A stretch of 64,000 bases of DNA. It comes from an uncultured Gammaproteobacteria bacterium. GTDB lineage: Bacteria > Pseudomonadota > Gammaproteobacteria > HyVt-429. Each line of letters opens with the position of its first letter. The first letter of the stretch is position 1. Shown here one piece after another: positions 17,505 to 28,324 of this stretch. A program made the position numbers and the translations under genes. The DNA is taken from assembly GCA_947259975.1 (NCBI GenBank), contig CAMYOD010000077.1, positions 72,473 to 136,472 on the forward strand, in the 5' to 3' direction. The notes under the pieces were generated by a model that was not told the origin of the DNA, searched no databases, and was given only the letters and a program-made list of their open reading frames with translations.

Positions 17505-18458
17505 ATGGCTGAGGCGGGCCGACTTTTGATCACCGGTGGCACGGGTTTTCTGGGGCGCCACCTGGCCGTGGCCGCCGTAGGTCGAGGCTATCGCGTAAGC
17601 GTGACATCGAAGTCTGACGCCGCGGATGTGTTGACGCCGCGTGGTGCAGAAAGAATCAACGTCGATTTGCGGGACAAATCGGCGGCTAACGCAGCCTTTG
17701 CCGGGCACAGCTTCGAATACGTCATTAACTGCGCGGGTTATATCGATCACACGCCATATTCCAAGGGCGGCCGCGATCTCATCGAAAGCCACTTTGTCGG
17801 CTTGTTGAATCTACTGGACGGTATTCCGTTGGGGGCCGTTCGCGCATTCGTGCAATTGGGAAGTAGCGACGAATACGGCGGAGCCCCGGCGCCGCAGCGC
17901 GAAGATCAGCGCGAGGCGCCCATTTCACCGTACTCGTTCGCCAAGGTGGCTGCCACGCAATTCCTGCAAACCCTGTACCGCACCGAGGGTTTTCCGGCGA
18001 CGGTGCTGCGATTGTTTCTGGTGTATGGGCCCGGCCAGAATGAGGCGCGGTTCCTGCCGCAAATCATTCGCGGCTGTCAGGAAAACCGGGAATTTCCCGT
18101 GTCCGCGGGCGACCAGTTGCGCGACTTCTGTTACGTGGATGATGTCGCGGACGGAATCCTCGATGCGTTATCGGCTCGTGACGCGCGGGGTGAGGTGATC
18201 AACCTAGGTTCGGGGAGGCCGGTGACCATCCGCGAGGTAATCGAAACCGTGCAGGCTATCGTCGGTACGGGCCGGCCGCAATTCGGCATGGTCCCTTATC
18301 GTCCCGGCGAGAACATGGCCCTGTATCCGGATACCAAGAAAGCTCAGAAAATATTGAATTGGAAACCGCGATTCGAACTTGCTGACGGTCTGCGGCACAC
18401 GATCAGTTCCTGGTGCGACAGCCGGACTCGGGCAGCATCGCGAGGGAATCGCGCATGA
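17505..18458 (+). CDS. NAD(P)-dependent SDR epimerase/reductase
   Basis: 317 aa extended SDR. GGTGFLG binds the cofactor, LGSSDEYG and YSFAK give the catalytic Ser/Tyr/Lys, and VYGPGQ plus RDFCYVDDVADGI are typical of CDP-abequose-synthase and GDP-6-deoxyhexose-reductase relatives. Five bases after rfbF, so reduction of a CDP-4-keto-6-deoxy sugar is the simplest guess. A role as the missing partner of gmd is an alternative. Substrate not settled by sequence. Confidence 0.8.
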   Translation: MAEAGRLLITGGTGFLGRHLAVAAVGRGYRVSVTSKSDAADVLTPRGAERINVDLRDKSAANAAFAGHSFEYVINCAGYIDHTPYSKGGRDLIESHFVGLLNLLDGIPLGAVRAFVQLGSSDEYGGAPAPQREDQREAPISPYSFAKVAATQFLQTLYRTEGFPATVLRLFLVYGPGQNEARFLPQIIRGCQENREFPVSAGDQLRDFCYVDDVADGILDALSARDARGEVINLGSGRPVTIREVIETVQAIVGTGRPQFGMVPYRPGENMALYPDTKKAQKILNWKPRFELADGLRHTISSWCDSRTRAASRGNRA

Positions 18459-19255
18459 CACCAAAGATCAGTGTTCTGATGAATTGTTACAACGGCGCCA
18501 GGTATCTGCGCGAGGCGATCGAATCGGTCCTTGTGCAGACTTATCCCAATTGGGAGCTGATTTTTTGGGACAACCAATCAACCGATGCCAGCCGCGAGAT
18601 TGCGGAGTCCTACGGCCCACATCATACGATATTGGGTGAAGCGCGGCGGCTTGCCTCTACGTATTTTAGCGGTGAATGGATCGGCTTTCTGGACACCGAC
18701 GACGTCTGGTTTCCGTTTAAGCTGGAGCGTCAGGTCGCGGCAATCAAAGACGATCGCAGTGGCAAGCTGGGTCTGGTCTATGGCGTTACCGAACCCTTGG
18801 TCGAGAGCGGTATTGCACCCCCACATCGCTTTGCATTCCAGAGATTTGTCGGCGCACAGCAGCCGGAAGGCGAGATTTTCGGTGAATTAATAAAGTGTAA
18901 TTTTATCGCCCTTCCATCCATGTTGGTGAAGTATTCGGCATTTACAGAGGTTGGCGGTTTTTCGGGGCGTTTTCCGGTATCAGAGGACTATTTTTTATCG
19001 CTTCGGATTGCGCATGATTATCACGCGCGGGCGGTGCAGGAGCCCATATGCCGTTATCGCATCCACGGCGATAATGCATCGCTCGACACCAATTACGGCG
19101 GCGTTGCCGAGGATCTAAGAGTCATTGGTCATTTTTTGCCGGAATTGCCCGCGGTTCGTGCACTACCACGCCTGAGCATGAGATACCTCCTTCACCGCTA
19201 TCGGGATTTCAGGTATCGGACATGGCCGAAGCGTCTTCGGGCTAGAGGCGGTTGA
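18455..19255 (+). CDS. Glycosyltransferase family 2
   Basis: 266 aa single GT-A domain. VLMNCYNGARYLREAIESVL, the nucleotide-binding DNQSTD, and the metal-binding DTDD in GFLDTDDVWFP are all intact. ATG 18455 overlaps the SDR stop (ATGA) and is preferred to 18413. Likely a cytoplasmic-face enzyme adding one sugar to the lipid-linked chain; donor and acceptor unknown. Confidence 0.87.
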   Translation: MTPKISVLMNCYNGARYLREAIESVLVQTYPNWELIFWDNQSTDASREIAESYGPHHTILGEARRLASTYFSGEWIGFLDTDDVWFPFKLERQVAAIKDDRSGKLGLVYGVTEPLVESGIAPPHRFAFQRFVGAQQPEGEIFGELIKCNFIALPSMLVKYSAFTEVGGFSGRFPVSEDYFLSLRIAHDYHARAVQEPICRYRIHGDNASLDTNYGGVAEDLRVIGHFLPELPAVRALPRLSMRYLLHRYRDFRYRTWPKRLRARGG

Positions 19256-19283
19256 GGGGCATCCATTACGTTCCGTTTGTGGC

Positions 19284-20084
19284 ATGACTCAGTATTCGCA
19301 TCGTGATCTGGTGGAGCTGTACCGTGGTTTCGGCATATCCCGAGGTGATATCGTATCGCTCAAGACAGACCTGACCCGTCTAGGTATGTACGAGAAGCCC
19401 GCCAAGAACGAGATTCTTGAAGGTCATTTCCGGGCCCTGGATGAAGTACTCGATTTCGATCGGGGTACGGTTGTCGTGGCCACGTCCACAACCAACCTTT
19501 GCAACACAGACATTCCATACGACCCGATCCGATCACCGAGCATTGTGGGCCTGCTGACCGAGTATATTCGTAGTCAAGCCGGCTCGGTTCGTAGTTACCA
19601 CGCATTTGAATCGTATACGGCGCTCGGCAGACATGCCGGCGAGCTATGCGGAGATGTATCAAAATACTCCTACGGTCTGGATACGCCGGAGGACCGCCTG
19701 ATCAATATGGGTGCGAAATGCGTTACGTTGGGCGTGGGGGCCAAGAGATGCTGTTCGACCGTGCACCACATGGAAATTCTATCGGCCGTACCCTACCGCT
19801 ACGTTAAGGAATGCGATCATCCAGTACAAAAAAACGACGAGCTCGTGGTGGACCGTTTTTTCCGGCACGTCTGGTATCTTGATAGCGATATTCGGAAGAA
19901 TACCGATCGCCTGTTCGCACGGATGGATGCAACCGGATTTCGCATCGCGACGGCGGTTATCGGGTCCGGTCACGCGCAGTGTTATTCGATGCCAGAACTA
20001 TTCGAACATGGTATGGCGGCGTTTCGTACGGACCCCTATATTCCTCTCGAGTATGAGCCCCGAAAGAAGGTGTGGACGATATGA
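19284..20084 (+). CDS. AAC(3)-family N-acyltransferase
   Basis: 266 aa. The fold of aminoglycoside 3-N-acetyltransferases is suggested by SLKTDLTRLG, the SYHAFESYTALGRHAGEL segment (equivalent to the HPxxSFAAIG region with the catalytic His) and GVGAKRCCSTVHHMEI. The family acylates amino groups. Here it is followed by KAS III, ACP and a hexapeptide acyltransferase, so the acceptor is probably an amino sugar or nucleotide sugar, not a drug. It should not be read as a resistance gene without evidence. Confidence 0.72.
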   Translation: MTQYSHRDLVELYRGFGISRGDIVSLKTDLTRLGMYEKPAKNEILEGHFRALDEVLDFDRGTVVVATSTTNLCNTDIPYDPIRSPSIVGLLTEYIRSQAGSVRSYHAFESYTALGRHAGELCGDVSKYSYGLDTPEDRLINMGAKCVTLGVGAKRCCSTVHHMEILSAVPYRYVKECDHPVQKNDELVVDRFFRHVWYLDSDIRKNTDRLFARMDATGFRIATAVIGSGHAQCYSMPELFEHGMAAFRTDPYIPLEYEPRKKVWTI

Positions 20085-20107
20085 AGCGGCTCATTAGGTA
20101 ACTGAAA

Positions 20108-21040
20108 ATGTACGGAATTGAGCGAATCGCGAGTTATATACCCGAGGAGCAACTCGAAATTGGCCCACTGGCCGAAGCCGTGTCTGCAGACCCGGAATTT
20201 GTACGGACCAAGCTTGGCGTCACTAGATTGCCGGTTCTGGATAGCGAACTCGATACGTCGGATCTCGCGGTTGCCGCCTTGAATCGATTAATGGCGGGTG
20301 ACAGCGTCGCGCGAGATGAAATTGGTTGTCTTATCGTCTGTACCCAGAATCCGGACGGCGAAGGCCTGCCTCACACGTCAGCATTGGTGCAGGCAAAGGC
20401 CGGACTCCCTTCGTCTGTCGCCGCCTTCGATATTTCGCTCGGCTGCTCCGGCTATGTATACGGTATTGCGGCGGTCACAGGTTTTCTAGATGCAACGGGC
20501 ATGGAGAAGGGCGTGCTGATCACTGCGGATCCATACTCAAAGATCGTGAACCGAAACGATCGAGACACTGCCTTGCTGTTCGGAGATGCGGCCACGGCAA
20601 CGCTGGTGTCCCGCAATGGCCCATGGAAAATGATCGCAAGCGATTTTGGTACCGACGGTGCCGGGGCGGAAAATCTCGTCAAGCGTGACGGTCAGTTGTC
20701 GATGAACGGTCGCCAGGTGTTCAACTTTACGTTGAGCCGTGTCCCCGACCAGATCCGCAAAGTCGTCGCGGACGCGGAACTTAGGCTCGATGATATCCAG
20801 GTATTTGTCCTGCATCAGGGAAGCCGTTACATCGTCGAAAGCATTGGTCGGCGTCTCGGTGTGCCTGCCGCCAGGGTGCCGGTAGCAATCGAAGAAACCG
20901 GAAACACCGTATCCTCATCCATACCGCTAATCCTCGAGACAGTCCTGGAATCCAAAAATAACAAACACATCGTCATTTCGGGTTTCGGTGTCGGGCTCTC
21001 ATGGGGGTCGGCGGTTTTAACCAGGAACAGCAGCCAATGA
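20108..21040 (+). CDS. 3-oxoacyl-ACP synthase III-like (KAS III)
   Basis: 310 aa thiolase-fold enzyme. The KAS III triad is present: C113 (LGCSGYVYG), H236 (LHQGSRYI) and N266 (ETGNTVSSS). It would condense an acyl-CoA with malonyl-ACP, or transfer an acyl group. A dedicated ACP overlaps its stop by 4 bp, so it probably works on that ACP to make a special short acyl chain for the glycan. It is not near other fatty-acid genes, so a housekeeping FabH role is unlikely. Confidence 0.85.
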   Translation: MYGIERIASYIPEEQLEIGPLAEAVSADPEFVRTKLGVTRLPVLDSELDTSDLAVAALNRLMAGDSVARDEIGCLIVCTQNPDGEGLPHTSALVQAKAGLPSSVAAFDISLGCSGYVYGIAAVTGFLDATGMEKGVLITADPYSKIVNRNDRDTALLFGDAATATLVSRNGPWKMIASDFGTDGAGAENLVKRDGQLSMNGRQVFNFTLSRVPDQIRKVVADAELRLDDIQVFVLHQGSRYIVESIGRRLGVPAARVPVAIEETGNTVSSSIPLILETVLESKNNKHIVISGFGVGLSWGSAVLTRNSSQ

Positions 21041-21267
21041 AGCTTTCAAACGAAAAAGTTTGCGAAATGATCAAACAGACACGGTCAGAGCTTAGCGATG
21101 AGGAGTTCGACGTGAATGCCTCTTTGCGGGGAATTGGTCTTGATTCGCTCGATATAATGGCGGTCCTGTATCTGGTTCAAGAGCAGACAGGGGTCGAGGT
21201 ACCGGATGAAGAGATCAATAACCTAGATACGATCGCGAAGATCGTAGAGTACGTAAATTCGCGATAG
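21037..21267 (+). CDS. Acyl carrier protein
   Basis: 76 aa acidic four-helix ACP. The phosphopantetheine attachment Ser is S37 in GLDSLDI. ATG 21037 overlaps the KAS III stop; the longer reading from 21001 is rejected. It should carry the acyl group made by the KAS III neighbour to one of the two acyltransferases flanking it (AAC(3)-like at 19284, hexapeptide at 21307). A separate ACP in a sugar locus is unusual. Confidence 0.88.
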   Translation: MKLSNEKVCEMIKQTRSELSDEEFDVNASLRGIGLDSLDIMAVLYLVQEQTGVEVPDEEINNLDTIAKIVEYVNSR

Positions 21268-21306
21268 ATCGGAATCAGTGGTTACGTTTCGGTTCGTGCC
21301 GTAAGC

Positions 21307-22913
<1,607 letters not shown>

Positions 22914-22916
22914 CAA

Positions 22917-24074
22917 TTGATTCCCTACGGAAAACAGACACTGTCGCAGGAGGACATCGATGCCGTCATCGATGTCCTTCGCTCGGATTACCTGACCCAG
23001 GGGCCGGCTGTACCGGCCTTTGAAAATGCACTATGCGACCGCGTTCAGGCGGGTCATTGCGTTGCGGCGAACAGTGCAACGTCCGCGTTGCACCTGGCCT
23101 GCCGTGCGCTCGGGCTCGGGCCGGGCGACTGGTTATGGACGTCTCCGATTACGTTTGTCGCCTCCGCCAATTGCGCATTGTATTGTGGCGCGGGCGTCGA
23201 CTTTGTCGATATCGACGAAGACACATGGAATATGTCGCCGGCCGCGCTTGAGGATAAGCTGTTACGTGCCGAAAGTGAGGGACGTCTACCCAAGATAGTC
23301 GTGCCTGTCCATCTCTGTGGACAGCCCTGCGATATGGAGGAAATACATGCACTTGGTCGGCGCTTCGGATTCAGGATTATTGAAGACGCATCTCACGCAA
23401 CTGGCGCGCAATATCGCGATTTGCCGGTGGGTGCATGTGAACATTCAGATATCACCATCTTCAGTTTTCATCCGGTAAAAATCGTCACCACGGGGGAGGG
23501 CGGCGCCGCTCTGACAAACGACGAGAGGCTCGCGCAAAAAATGCGACAGCTGCGGAGTCACGGTGTGACGCGCGACCCGCAGGAAATGACGCAATCGCCC
23601 GATGGACCCTGGTACTACCAGCAAATTGATCTTGGTTATAACTATCGCCTGAGCGACATCCATGCAGCACTGGGTATTGCTCAGTTGCGCCGACTGACAG
23701 AATTTGTCGCAACCCGACGTCGGATCGCCAGCCGCTATGACGATGCATTCGTCGATGCGCCGCTGACTTTGCAGCGTCACCGTCGGGATTCGCAGTCAAG
23801 CTTTCACTTGTATGTGATACGTCTGGATATTGATCGAATAGCCGCTTCGCGATCCGAGGTCTTCAGCGCGCTGCTTGACCGGGGCATAGGCGTGAATGTG
23901 CACTATATTCCAGTACATCTTCAGCCATACTACCGTGACCGGGGATTTCGGCCCGGAAGCTATCCGAATGCAGAAAGATATTATTCGGAGGCGATAAGTC
24001 TGCCGCTCTTTCCATCGCTTGACCAAGATCGCCAGGGCCATATTATCGATTCGGTATTGCGCATTGCGCAATAG
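22917..24074 (+). CDS. pseC: UDP-4-keto-sugar aminotransferase, PseC
   Basis: 385 aa PLP-dependent DegT/DnrJ/EryC1 aminotransferase. IPYGKQTLSQEDIDAVIDVL is the PseC N-terminus, and the PLP lysine is K188 in SFHPVKIVTTGEGG. It aminates the PseB product to UDP-4-amino-4,6-dideoxy-L-AltNAc using glutamate. The start is TTG at 22917, 3 nt after the pseB stop; the conserved N-terminus supports it. Confidence 0.95.
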   Translation: MIPYGKQTLSQEDIDAVIDVLRSDYLTQGPAVPAFENALCDRVQAGHCVAANSATSALHLACRALGLGPGDWLWTSPITFVASANCALYCGAGVDFVDIDEDTWNMSPAALEDKLLRAESEGRLPKIVVPVHLCGQPCDMEEIHALGRRFGFRIIEDASHATGAQYRDLPVGACEHSDITIFSFHPVKIVTTGEGGAALTNDERLAQKMRQLRSHGVTRDPQEMTQSPDGPWYYQQIDLGYNYRLSDIHAALGIAQLRRLTEFVATRRRIASRYDDAFVDAPLTLQRHRRDSQSSFHLYVIRLDIDRIAASRSEVFSALLDRGIGVNVHYIPVHLQPYYRDRGFRPGSYPNAERYYSEAISLPLFPSLDQDRQGHIIDSVLRIAQ

Positions 24075-24104
24075 TGTACGTCGCGACAGTCGGTCGACAG
24101 AAGA

Positions 24105-24809
24105 ATGAATATTGCTGTTATCCCGGCCCGAGGCGGAAGTAAGCGAATTCCAAACAAGAATATTCGTCCGTTCTGCGGCAAGCCGATTATTGCTTACTCG
24201 ATCGAGTTGGCGGTGCAAAGCGGGTTGTTTGATCGTATTATCGTTTCAACGGACAGCGATAAAGTTGCCGGGGTCGCCGTACAACACGGCGCCGAGGTTC
24301 CCTTCAAGCGGCCAGAGACGCTTGCAGATGATTACACTGGAACTGGCGCAGTCGTCACTCACGCACTGCAGTGGTGTCGAGAGGAAGGGCTGGCGGTGGA
24401 TTTTGCATGTTGTATCTATGCAACGGCGCCGCTGCTGCAGTTGCGATTCTTGCGCGAAGGGTGGGAGCGATTACGGAGTTCCGCCCAGGCCTATGCGTTC
24501 GCGGTAACGGCGTATGAGTTCCCTATTCAGCGAAGCCTGCGCCTGGAGGGCGATGGCGTTGCGCCGATGTTTCCCGAGCATACCGAGACGCGATCACAGG
24601 ATCTCGAGCCCGTCTATCACGATGCGGCGCAGTTTTATTGGGGACGTGCCGAGGCCTACCTGAAATCGATCCCGATGTATTCTCCCAGGTCGAGCCCGAT
24701 CGTGATACCGAAACACCTGGTTCAGGACATCGATCGCGAGGAGGACTGGATTCGTGCGGAACTCATGTACAGGGTTTCGCAAGAGAGGATTGGGCAGTCA
24801 TGCGAGTAA
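24105..24809 (+). CDS. pseF: Pseudaminic acid cytidylyltransferase, PseF
   Basis: 234 aa. VIPARGGSKRIPNKNIRPF is the CMP-acid synthetase signature, and the ATAPLL motif and the mid-protein QRSLRLEGDGVAPMFPEH with YHDAAQFYWG fit PseF. It produces CMP-pseudaminate. The gene order (before G, H, I) and a 10-bp overlap with the next gene support a pseudaminate role over module A or C. Confidence 0.93.
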   Translation: MNIAVIPARGGSKRIPNKNIRPFCGKPIIAYSIELAVQSGLFDRIIVSTDSDKVAGVAVQHGAEVPFKRPETLADDYTGTGAVVTHALQWCREEGLAVDFACCIYATAPLLQLRFLREGWERLRSSAQAYAFAVTAYEFPIQRSLRLEGDGVAPMFPEHTETRSQDLEPVYHDAAQFYWGRAEAYLKSIPMYSPRSSPIVIPKHLVQDIDREEDWIRAELMYRVSQERIGQSCE

Positions 24810-26326
24810 TGTTCCGGGCTGACGCGTCCGCGGCTCTTGGAATGGGCCATGTGATGCGTTGTTTGACGTTGGCTGAAGAGTTCGGTCGCGCGGACGCCGC
24901 GGTGGGGTTGATGGCTCGGCCGATGAACGATCGCATACGCGCGATGGCGGAAATGCGCGGGACCCAGTTTCATGCGCTCACCTGGGAGGGAAGTAGCGAT
25001 GAAAGCAGCGTCTCATCATACGACTGGGAAAGTGATTTGGCCGCGAGCGTTGCGATCCTGCGTGAGTGGCAGCCTGACTGGTTGGTTGTGGACCATTACG
25101 GCCTTGATGAACGCTGGGAGCGCGCAGTCCGGGCGGAAACGGGGAAATTGCTCGTCATCGACGATCTTGCCAATCGTGATCACGTTTGCGATGTGCTTCT
25201 CGATCAGACATACGGACGCCGGGAATCCGACTATGCCAACCGGGTGCCCTCCGAATGCACTCCCCTGTTGGGGTCCCAATATGCCTTGCTGCGCCCGCAG
25301 TTCCGACAGCATCGAGTGGAGGCGACAGTGCGGCGCGAGACCTGCGAACAGATCAATCGGGTTTTGATCACGATGGGCGGGATGGATAATGCCAATGTTA
25401 CAGGTACCGTAGTTGACGTACTCAGTAATTTCGATTGGCCTGCACTGCCGAGTGTGGATGTGCTGTTGTCTGATGCCGCGCCCCACAAGAGTGCCGTGCA
25501 ACAACAGGCGAATGCGTCGCCTCTGAATGTCACCGTTCATGCGGGCGTCGATGATGTGGCCGGGCTGATCCTGGGCGCTGATCTCGCGATCGGAGCGGGC
25601 GGTACGACGACCTGGGAGCGCTGCTGCCTGGGTTTGCCATCCATCCTTACCGCTGTCGCCGAGAATCAGCGGACAGTGGTCGATATCGTCGACCGCGCCG
25701 GTGCGGCGATCGTAATCGAATGGCCGGAAAGCTATGAGCAGGCGGTGGGCGCCGCAATTGGGCGAGTGCTGGGCGATTGGCGTTTTTATCATTCTCTTTC
25801 GCGGCGATCATCGTCTATCTGTGACGGTCTCGGTTGTGCTCGAGTGATGGCGGCGCTGGGTGAGTCCACCGTGCTTGACGCGCCATTGGCTCTGAGGCCG
25901 GCGCAGACCGCGGATTGTGATTTATTATTTCACTGGCAGGTACAGCCGGGGGTCCGGGCACACTCGCGTAATCCGGAGGTTCCTTCCTATCGGGAGCACA
26001 CAGCATGGTTTGATCGCGTTTTCGCAGACCCCGGCAGGCATATCTTCATTGCTGAAACAGGGGGTGTTCCCGTGGGCATGTTGCGCCTTGATCAGGACAA
26101 TGCCGAAATGAACAGGGCCGAGATATCAATCCTGGTCGATCCCGCACTGCACGGCAGGAAAATCGGTCAACGGGCAATATCCGCTATACAAGAACTATTT
26201 CCAAACCTGCAATTGATTGCCGAGGTCGCGACCGAAAACGTGGCGTCGAACAGGCTTTTTCGATCCTGTGGCTTTGAGGGACCGGTTGAGGGCTTCTATC
26301 GCTGTGCCCCGCTCTCGGAAATGTAG
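24800..26326 (+). CDS. pseG: PseG-PseH fusion: UDP-sugar hydrolase plus N-acetyltransferase
   Basis: 508 aa bifunctional protein. Residues 1 to ~352 are PseG: FRADASAALGMGHVMRCLTLA, DHYGLDERWE, LLDQTYGR and the GAGGTTTWERCCLGLP donor site; PseG cleaves UDP from UDP-2,4-diacetamido-trideoxy-altrose. From ~360 to 508 a GNAT domain with LRPAQTADCDLLFHWQ, the CoA loop GRKIGQRAI and ENVASNRLFRSCGFE corresponds to PseH, which acetylates the 4-amino group. In the pathway PseH acts before PseG, so the fusion would pass product between neighbours. ATG 24800 overlaps pseF; a start at 24638 is rejected. Confidence 0.92.
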   Translation: MRVMFRADASAALGMGHVMRCLTLAEEFGRADAAVGLMARPMNDRIRAMAEMRGTQFHALTWEGSSDESSVSSYDWESDLAASVAILREWQPDWLVVDHYGLDERWERAVRAETGKLLVIDDLANRDHVCDVLLDQTYGRRESDYANRVPSECTPLLGSQYALLRPQFRQHRVEATVRRETCEQINRVLITMGGMDNANVTGTVVDVLSNFDWPALPSVDVLLSDAAPHKSAVQQQANASPLNVTVHAGVDDVAGLILGADLAIGAGGTTTWERCCLGLPSILTAVAENQRTVVDIVDRAGAAIVIEWPESYEQAVGAAIGRVLGDWRFYHSLSRRSSSICDGLGCARVMAALGESTVLDAPLALRPAQTADCDLLFHWQVQPGVRAHSRNPEVPSYREHTAWFDRVFADPGRHIFIAETGGVPVGMLRLDQDNAEMNRAEISILVDPALHGRKIGQRAISAIQELFPNLQLIAEVATENVASNRLFRSCGFEGPVEGFYRCAPLSEM

Positions 26327-26335
26327 CGGACCATA

Positions 26336-27388
26336 ATGATGCAAATCGAAGCGCGAAAAATCGGGCGCCAGTATCCGCCATATATCATTGCGGAGTTGTC
26401 CGCGAATCATAATGGCAGTCTGCAAACCGCTATCGAGACGATCGTTGAAGCAAAAGCGGCCGGAGCCGACGCGGTAAAGCTGCAGACCTATACACCCGAC
26501 ACAATGACGATAGACTGTGATTCCCAGGATTTTCAAATAGATGGGGGCCTGTGGGATGGTTACAGCCTCCACCAGCTTTACCAGGAGGCACATACACCGT
26601 TCGAGTGGCATAAAGATCTGTTCGCAAAAGCTCGGGAAATTAATATTACTATATTCAGTTCGCCCTTTGACGAGTCCGCTGTCGATCTGCTTGAGGATCT
26701 TGGCGCTCCAGCCTACAAGATCGCGTCGTTCGAAGCCGTCGACTTGCCTCTTATCCGATATGTTGCACGAACCGGAAAGCCGATGATTATTTCTACCGGT
26801 ATGGCATTGGAGGCTGAAATCAATGATGCAGTAGTAGCCGCACGAGAGGCGGGATGCACGCAACTAGCGTTATTGCATTGCGTTAGCAGCTACCCGGCGC
26901 CGATAGATGAATCGAATCTACGAACCATACCCGAGTTGGAACGAAGGTATGGAGTTGTTGCCGGATTATCGGACCATTCGCTTGGGTCGACGGTAGCAAT
27001 CGCGGCGACGGCTCTTGGTGCCAGTGTCATAGAAAAGCATTTTACCCTGTCGCGTGCCGAGCCCGGCCCGGATTCGGCGTTTTCTATGGAGCCACCGGAA
27101 TTCAGGAGTCTTTGCGACCAGGCAAGGCAGGCATGGGCCGCAATCGGACAGGTTGCGTATGGGCCAACCGCAGCCGAGGAGAGCAATAAACGTTTTAGAC
27201 GGTCTCTCTACGTGGTGCAACATGTAGCAGCGGGCGAGCGAGTCACGACACAAAACGTGCGACGCATCAGGCCGGGTTTCGGGTTGGCGCCGCGTCATTA
27301 CGACGAGGTGCTGGGTATGCAGTTCAGACAAGATGTTGCGCGGGGAACCGCACTCACGTGGGATCTGCTCAAAAAAGGCGATGCGTAA
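26336..27388 (+). CDS. pseI: Pseudaminic acid synthase, PseI
   Basis: 350 aa NeuB-family enzyme condensing PEP with the PseG product. AELSANHNGS, KLQTYTPDTMT, SSPFDESAVD, KIASFEAVD, LSDHSLG and EKHFTLSRAEPGPDSAFS are PseI motifs. A C-terminal SAF domain spans about 290-350. EKHF is the classical metal-site form, unlike module A's EVHV. It completes the CMP-Pse route. Confidence 0.95.
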   Translation: MMQIEARKIGRQYPPYIIAELSANHNGSLQTAIETIVEAKAAGADAVKLQTYTPDTMTIDCDSQDFQIDGGLWDGYSLHQLYQEAHTPFEWHKDLFAKAREINITIFSSPFDESAVDLLEDLGAPAYKIASFEAVDLPLIRYVARTGKPMIISTGMALEAEINDAVVAAREAGCTQLALLHCVSSYPAPIDESNLRTIPELERRYGVVAGLSDHSLGSTVAIAATALGASVIEKHFTLSRAEPGPDSAFSMEPPEFRSLCDQARQAWAAIGQVAYGPTAAEESNKRFRRSLYVVQHVAAGERVTTQNVRRIRPGFGLAPRHYDEVLGMQFRQDVARGTALTWDLLKKGDA

Positions 27389-27427
27389 ACAAGCGTATTA
27401 CCAGGTTGTTAGACAAGATACTTAGCG

Positions 27428-27434
27428 AAGGTGG
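27428..27434 (+). promoter_or_regulatory. Shine-Dalgarno deciding the start of the 27440 gene
   Basis: AAGGTGG ends 5 nt before the ATG at 27440, so this ATG is chosen over an in-frame GTG at 27431 that lies inside the site. Confidence 0.65.
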
Positions 27435-27439
27435 TACCA

Positions 27440-28324
27440 ATGGATGAAAAAAAACCTGTTGATGTTCATTACGATTCGGTTGCCGAAAACTATCACGAGC
27501 AATACGACCGAGAAAATCTTTATGACCTAAAGAAACCCTACCCGGCAAACTATTTCCGCATGCAGTATATGCTGAATTCGTTTGCCGAGACGGGCGCGCA
27601 ACGGGTTATCGAGGTCGGCGTCGGCGAGGGAACGCCGTTGGCAAACCTAGCTACAATGGGCGCGGATTGCTGGGGGTTCGACATTTCGGAAAACATGGTC
27701 GCGCGCGCCAAAGAGACATTCAAAGAGCGTGGTCTTGATGATTCACATATCTCATGGGGCGATATAACGGACGTCAACACCTATATGCATATGCTGAGAG
27801 GGGGTCGATTTGACGGCGCCATGGCCATGGGAGTGATGCCGCATGTCCGGCACGATGATCAGACCCTCCAGAATATCAAGCGCTTGGTCAAGGAGGACGG
27901 GCGAGTTTTTATTGAATTTCGCAATAAGCTTTTCTCACTGTTCACGTTTAACCGGTACACCTTCGAGTTCATCATGGACGACCTTTTATCAGAGGTGTCG
28001 CAAGAGCTTAAGGCAAGCGTGGGCAAAGCGCTGGAGGGTATATTGAGGATGGATCTGCCGCCGGTACGCCGGGATACAGAGGCGGCGGGTTATGATGAAA
28101 TATTGTCGCGCTTTCACAATCCGCTCGAAATCGAAGAGTTGTTCAGACGCAACGGCTATGACGATATTCAGTTTCATTGGTACCATTATCACGCGGCACC
28201 ACCCCTCGCGGGGATGGAGGTCCCCGAGCTGTTTCGCGCCGATTCCATAAATCTGGAATTTGAACCATCCGGCTGGAAGGGACTGTTTCTTTGCAGTGCG
28301 TTTGTAGTTGAGGCGACCGCGTGA
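27440..28324 (+). CDS. Class I SAM-dependent methyltransferase
   Basis: 294 aa. Motif I is EVGVGEGTPL and the acidic post-I region is CWGFDIS. The N-terminus VHYDSVAENYHEQYDRENLYDLKKPYPANYF is typical of small-molecule or sugar methyltransferases of polysaccharide loci. It lies between pseI and the aminopeptidase-like gene, with a GTGA overlap to the latter, so methylation of a pseudaminate derivative is possible. Target unknown. Confidence 0.82.
   Translation: MDEKKPVDVHYDSVAENYHEQYDRENLYDLKKPYPANYFRMQYMLNSFAETGAQRVIEVGVGEGTPLANLATMGADCWGFDISENMVARAKETFKERGLDDSHISWGDITDVNTYMHMLRGGRFDGAMAMGVMPHVRHDDQTLQNIKRLVKEDGRVFIEFRNKLFSLFTFNRYTFEFIMDDLLSEVSQELKASVGKALEGILRMDLPPVRRDTEAAGYDEILSRFHNPLEIEELFRRNGYDDIQFHWYHYHAAPPLAGMEVPELFRADSINLEFEPSGWKGLFLCSAFVVEATA

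Noticed and set aside
19284..20084. Aminoglycoside resistance gene
   Set aside because: AAC(3) fold only; context is glycan acylation and no resistance-gene surroundings are seen.
24638..24799. N-terminal extension of the pseG-pseH gene
   Set aside because: Lies inside pseF in another frame; PseG proteins begin at the ATG 24800 equivalent.
25016..25792. 258-codon minus-strand frame opposite pseG
   Set aside because: Shadow; no recognisable domain, and pseG is unambiguous.
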